Shown here in pieces: positions 5,504 through 6,299 of a DNA stretch of 6,299 nucleotides. The position numbers and the translations under genes are program-made. How positions within the stretch are numbered: the first letter of the stretch is position 1; each line of letters begins with the position of its first letter. Source of the stretch: Planctomycetales bacterium (GTDB lineage: Bacteria > Planctomycetota > Phycisphaerae > SM23-33). The notes beneath the pieces were generated by a model. That model was not told the DNA's origin and ran no database searches. It was given only the letters and a program-made list of their open reading frames with translations. The DNA lies in the NCBI GenBank assembly GCA_030631085.1, contig DAOVLV010000119.1:1-6299 (forward strand). Direction: 5' to 3'.

Positions 5504-6044
5504 GAGAAAGTCGCGTAACAAAACTCCAATTTTGCGATGGTAGTCCCGCCTTGACGGGATTCATCTCAATGTATTCCACCGCCGCGCGAAGGGTTTCCTC
5601 GTTGTTGATAAAAACCTCCCAGCAACCCCTGGCCCATGGAGTAACCTTGAGTCCTAATGCGCGTGTAGCCGCCCCTTTAAACTGATTGACAAGATACTCA
5701 ATTCTGTACCCTGAGCGGAGCACAAGGATATGCACATGGTCATTCATTATCGCGCAGGCGGGAACGATCAAATCAAGGCGTTTGACAACCTGGGCAAATC
5801 CCTCCGCCACGATTGGTCGAGTTGAATCGTTGATGAAATACGGTCGGCGAGACAACTTCGGAGCAGCCACAGTCCAGAACCTCCGAAGAGTTTTTCCGGG
5901 CGGTTGCGGGGCTTGTCTTCCGTATTTGATCTCGCCCAACTCGCTGAGTTCCGCATTATAAATTTCTCTGGAAAACGAACCTCGCGGATCGTTCGGTAAC
6001 CACGTACCGTAAGTGGTGAAGATAGCGTGATAGGCGATAATCAA
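5496..6044 (-). CDS. REP-associated tyrosine transposase (RAYT, Y1 transposase family)
   Basis: This 182-residue Y1-type transposase belongs to the IS200-like/RAYT group, which nicks and joins single-stranded palindromic DNA. The HUH metal site is NDHVHILV, with His103 and His105. The likely nucleophile is Tyr158, in EYIEMNPVKAGL (157-168), the RAYT signature. NQFKGAATRALG (120-131) and WARGCWEVFINNEE (137-150) are also typical, as is the N-terminal IFTTYGTWLPNDPRGS. The length is within the normal range and the frame is intact. The start is TTG at 6044, supported by GGAG at 6052-6055, 7 bases upstream, and by the match of the N-terminus to family members. The TAG stop lies inside the palindrome at 5443-5503. 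The upstream palindrome ends 18 bases before the start codon, so the promoter must lie in or beyond that repeat. Confidence 0.93.
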   Translation of the reverse strand: MIIAYHAIFTTYGTWLPNDPRGSFSREIYNAELSELGEIKYGRQAPQPPGKTLRRFWTVAAPKLSRRPYFINDSTRPIVAEGFAQVVKRLDLIVPACAIMNDHVHILVLRSGYRIEYLVNQFKGAATRALGLKVTPWARGCWEVFINNEETLRAAVEYIEMNPVKAGLPSQNWSFVTRLSPV

Positions 6045-6051
6045 TACGATT

Positions 6052-6055
6052 CTCC
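6052..6055 (-). promoter_or_regulatory. Ribosome binding site supporting the TTG start of RAYT
   Basis: GGAG on the minus strand lies 7 bases before TTG at 6044. It is squeezed between the start codon and the palindrome beginning at 6063, so a folded palindrome in the mRNA would sit just upstream of the site. Confidence 0.55.
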
Positions 6056-6062
6056 GAGTCTC

Positions 6063-6137
6063 GTTTAGCGGCGGTCGGTACGACCGCTTTTGAGTCGTCG
6101 TGATTATTTTAGGTCGTCGTACCGACGACCGCTAAAC
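6063..6137. repeat. Large GTTTAGCGG palindrome, copy 2 (upstream of RAYT)
   Basis: The arms 6063-6087 and 6113-6137 correspond to those of copy 1 and begin and end with GTTTAGCGG/CCGCTAAAC. The loop is 25 bases, against 7 or so in copy 1, because of an extra 18 bases that partly repeat GTCGTCGT around TGATTATTTTAG. On the minus strand the outer arm is translated as the tail of the antitoxin-like gene, whose TAA stop lies in the extra loop sequence. It also forms the 5' region of the RAYT gene. Confidence 0.92.
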
Positions 6138-6299
6138 CAACTCGCTTCCTGACCTCTTCGTGATCAATGCCTTCGCCGGTGTCCAACTGCTCCAGCCCCT
6201 GTTCGATTTTCATCTGGACGTACAATTCATCCATGATATCAGCGACCGACACATCACCGGGAAGCCGGGAGATAATTTCAACTGCTCTTTCCTTAGTCG
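6109..6299 (-). CDS. Antitoxin-like small protein, 5' end outside the window
   Basis: An open frame runs from the window edge to TAA at 6109-6111 and gives 62 residues, beginning TKERAVEIISRLPGDVSV and continuing ADIMDELYVQMKIEQGLEQL, DTGEGIDHEEVRKRV. The pattern of a short N-terminal helix, LP(G/D)D, then LYxxxKIExGLxQxDxG and hHEExxxR, resembles small antitoxins paired with ParE/RelE-type toxins. This is recognition by pattern and not a search result. The codon before TKE ends in CG, so the start must lie at least one codon outside the window. The last nine residues (GLAVVGTTT) are encoded by the palindrome at 6063-6137 and are unlikely to be part of the ancestral protein. No toxin gene follows on this strand; the RAYT gene does. 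Confidence 0.6.
   Translation of the reverse strand, partial: TKERAVEIISRLPGDVSVADIMDELYVQMKIEQGLEQLDTGEGIDHEEVRKRVGLAVVGTTT

Larger units (their letters stand above)
5443..6137 (-). mobile_element. RAYT transposase gene flanked by two direct copies of its presumed palindromic substrate
   Basis: The unit consists of the palindrome at 5443-5503, a RAYT gene on the minus strand and a second palindrome at 6063-6137. Both palindromes carry the asymmetric arm with GCGGCGGTCGG on the low-coordinate side, so they are direct repeats and not mirror images. RAYTs of the IS200/IS605-related Y1 superfamily are known to be associated with REP palindromes and to cut them in single-stranded form. The outer limits and any target duplication cannot be defined from one copy. 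The unit sits between an antitoxin-like gene and ffh. Confidence 0.75.

Overview
The window looks like chromosome from a Planctomycetes-type bacterium, most likely of the Phycisphaerae/Sedimentisphaerales kind. The evidence is indirect: an FN3 plus DNRLRE protein, a PF12831-type flavoprotein, a RAYT with flanking palindromes, dense small palindromic repeats (GCCGGGAC-type and GCGGATT heptamers), and tRNA genes without an encoded CCA. All six protein genes and both tRNAs are on the minus strand, so transcription runs from high to low coordinates.

In transcription order: (1) 6109-6299, the 3' part of a small ORF resembling antitoxins of ParE/RelE-type modules, running off the window edge. (2) 5443-6137, a REP-associated tyrosine transposase (RAYT) gene between two direct copies of one large palindrome. 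(3) 3977-5401, ffh, the signal recognition particle GTPase, followed after 2 bases by a class I SAM-dependent methyltransferase (3051-3974). (4) 1639-3000, an FAD-dependent oxidoreductase, then (581-1591) an FN3 plus DNRLRE protein without a visible signal peptide. Short GCCGGGAC palindromes sit at the junctions on both sides of the flavoprotein gene. (5) 139-509, a promoter-like site followed by tRNA-Ile(GAT) and tRNA-Ala(TGC), the pair normally found in the 16S-23S spacer. Here protein-coding sequence, not 16S, lies upstream, and each tRNA is preceded by a copy of a GCGGATT-heptamer palindrome. (6) 1-138, a strongly hairpin-forming stretch of unknown identity.

The genes do not form an obvious pathway. 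ffh is housekeeping, and its downstream partners look lineage-specific. The most distinctive feature is the relation between repeats and genes: four of the six protein genes have their stop codon inside or at the foot of a palindromic repeat, and these repeats belong to two unrelated families. I see no CRISPR array, defence island or clearly new multi-gene system. The candidates worth following are the RAYT and palindrome unit, the antitoxin-like gene that reads into a palindrome, and the heptamer palindromes in the tRNA transcript.
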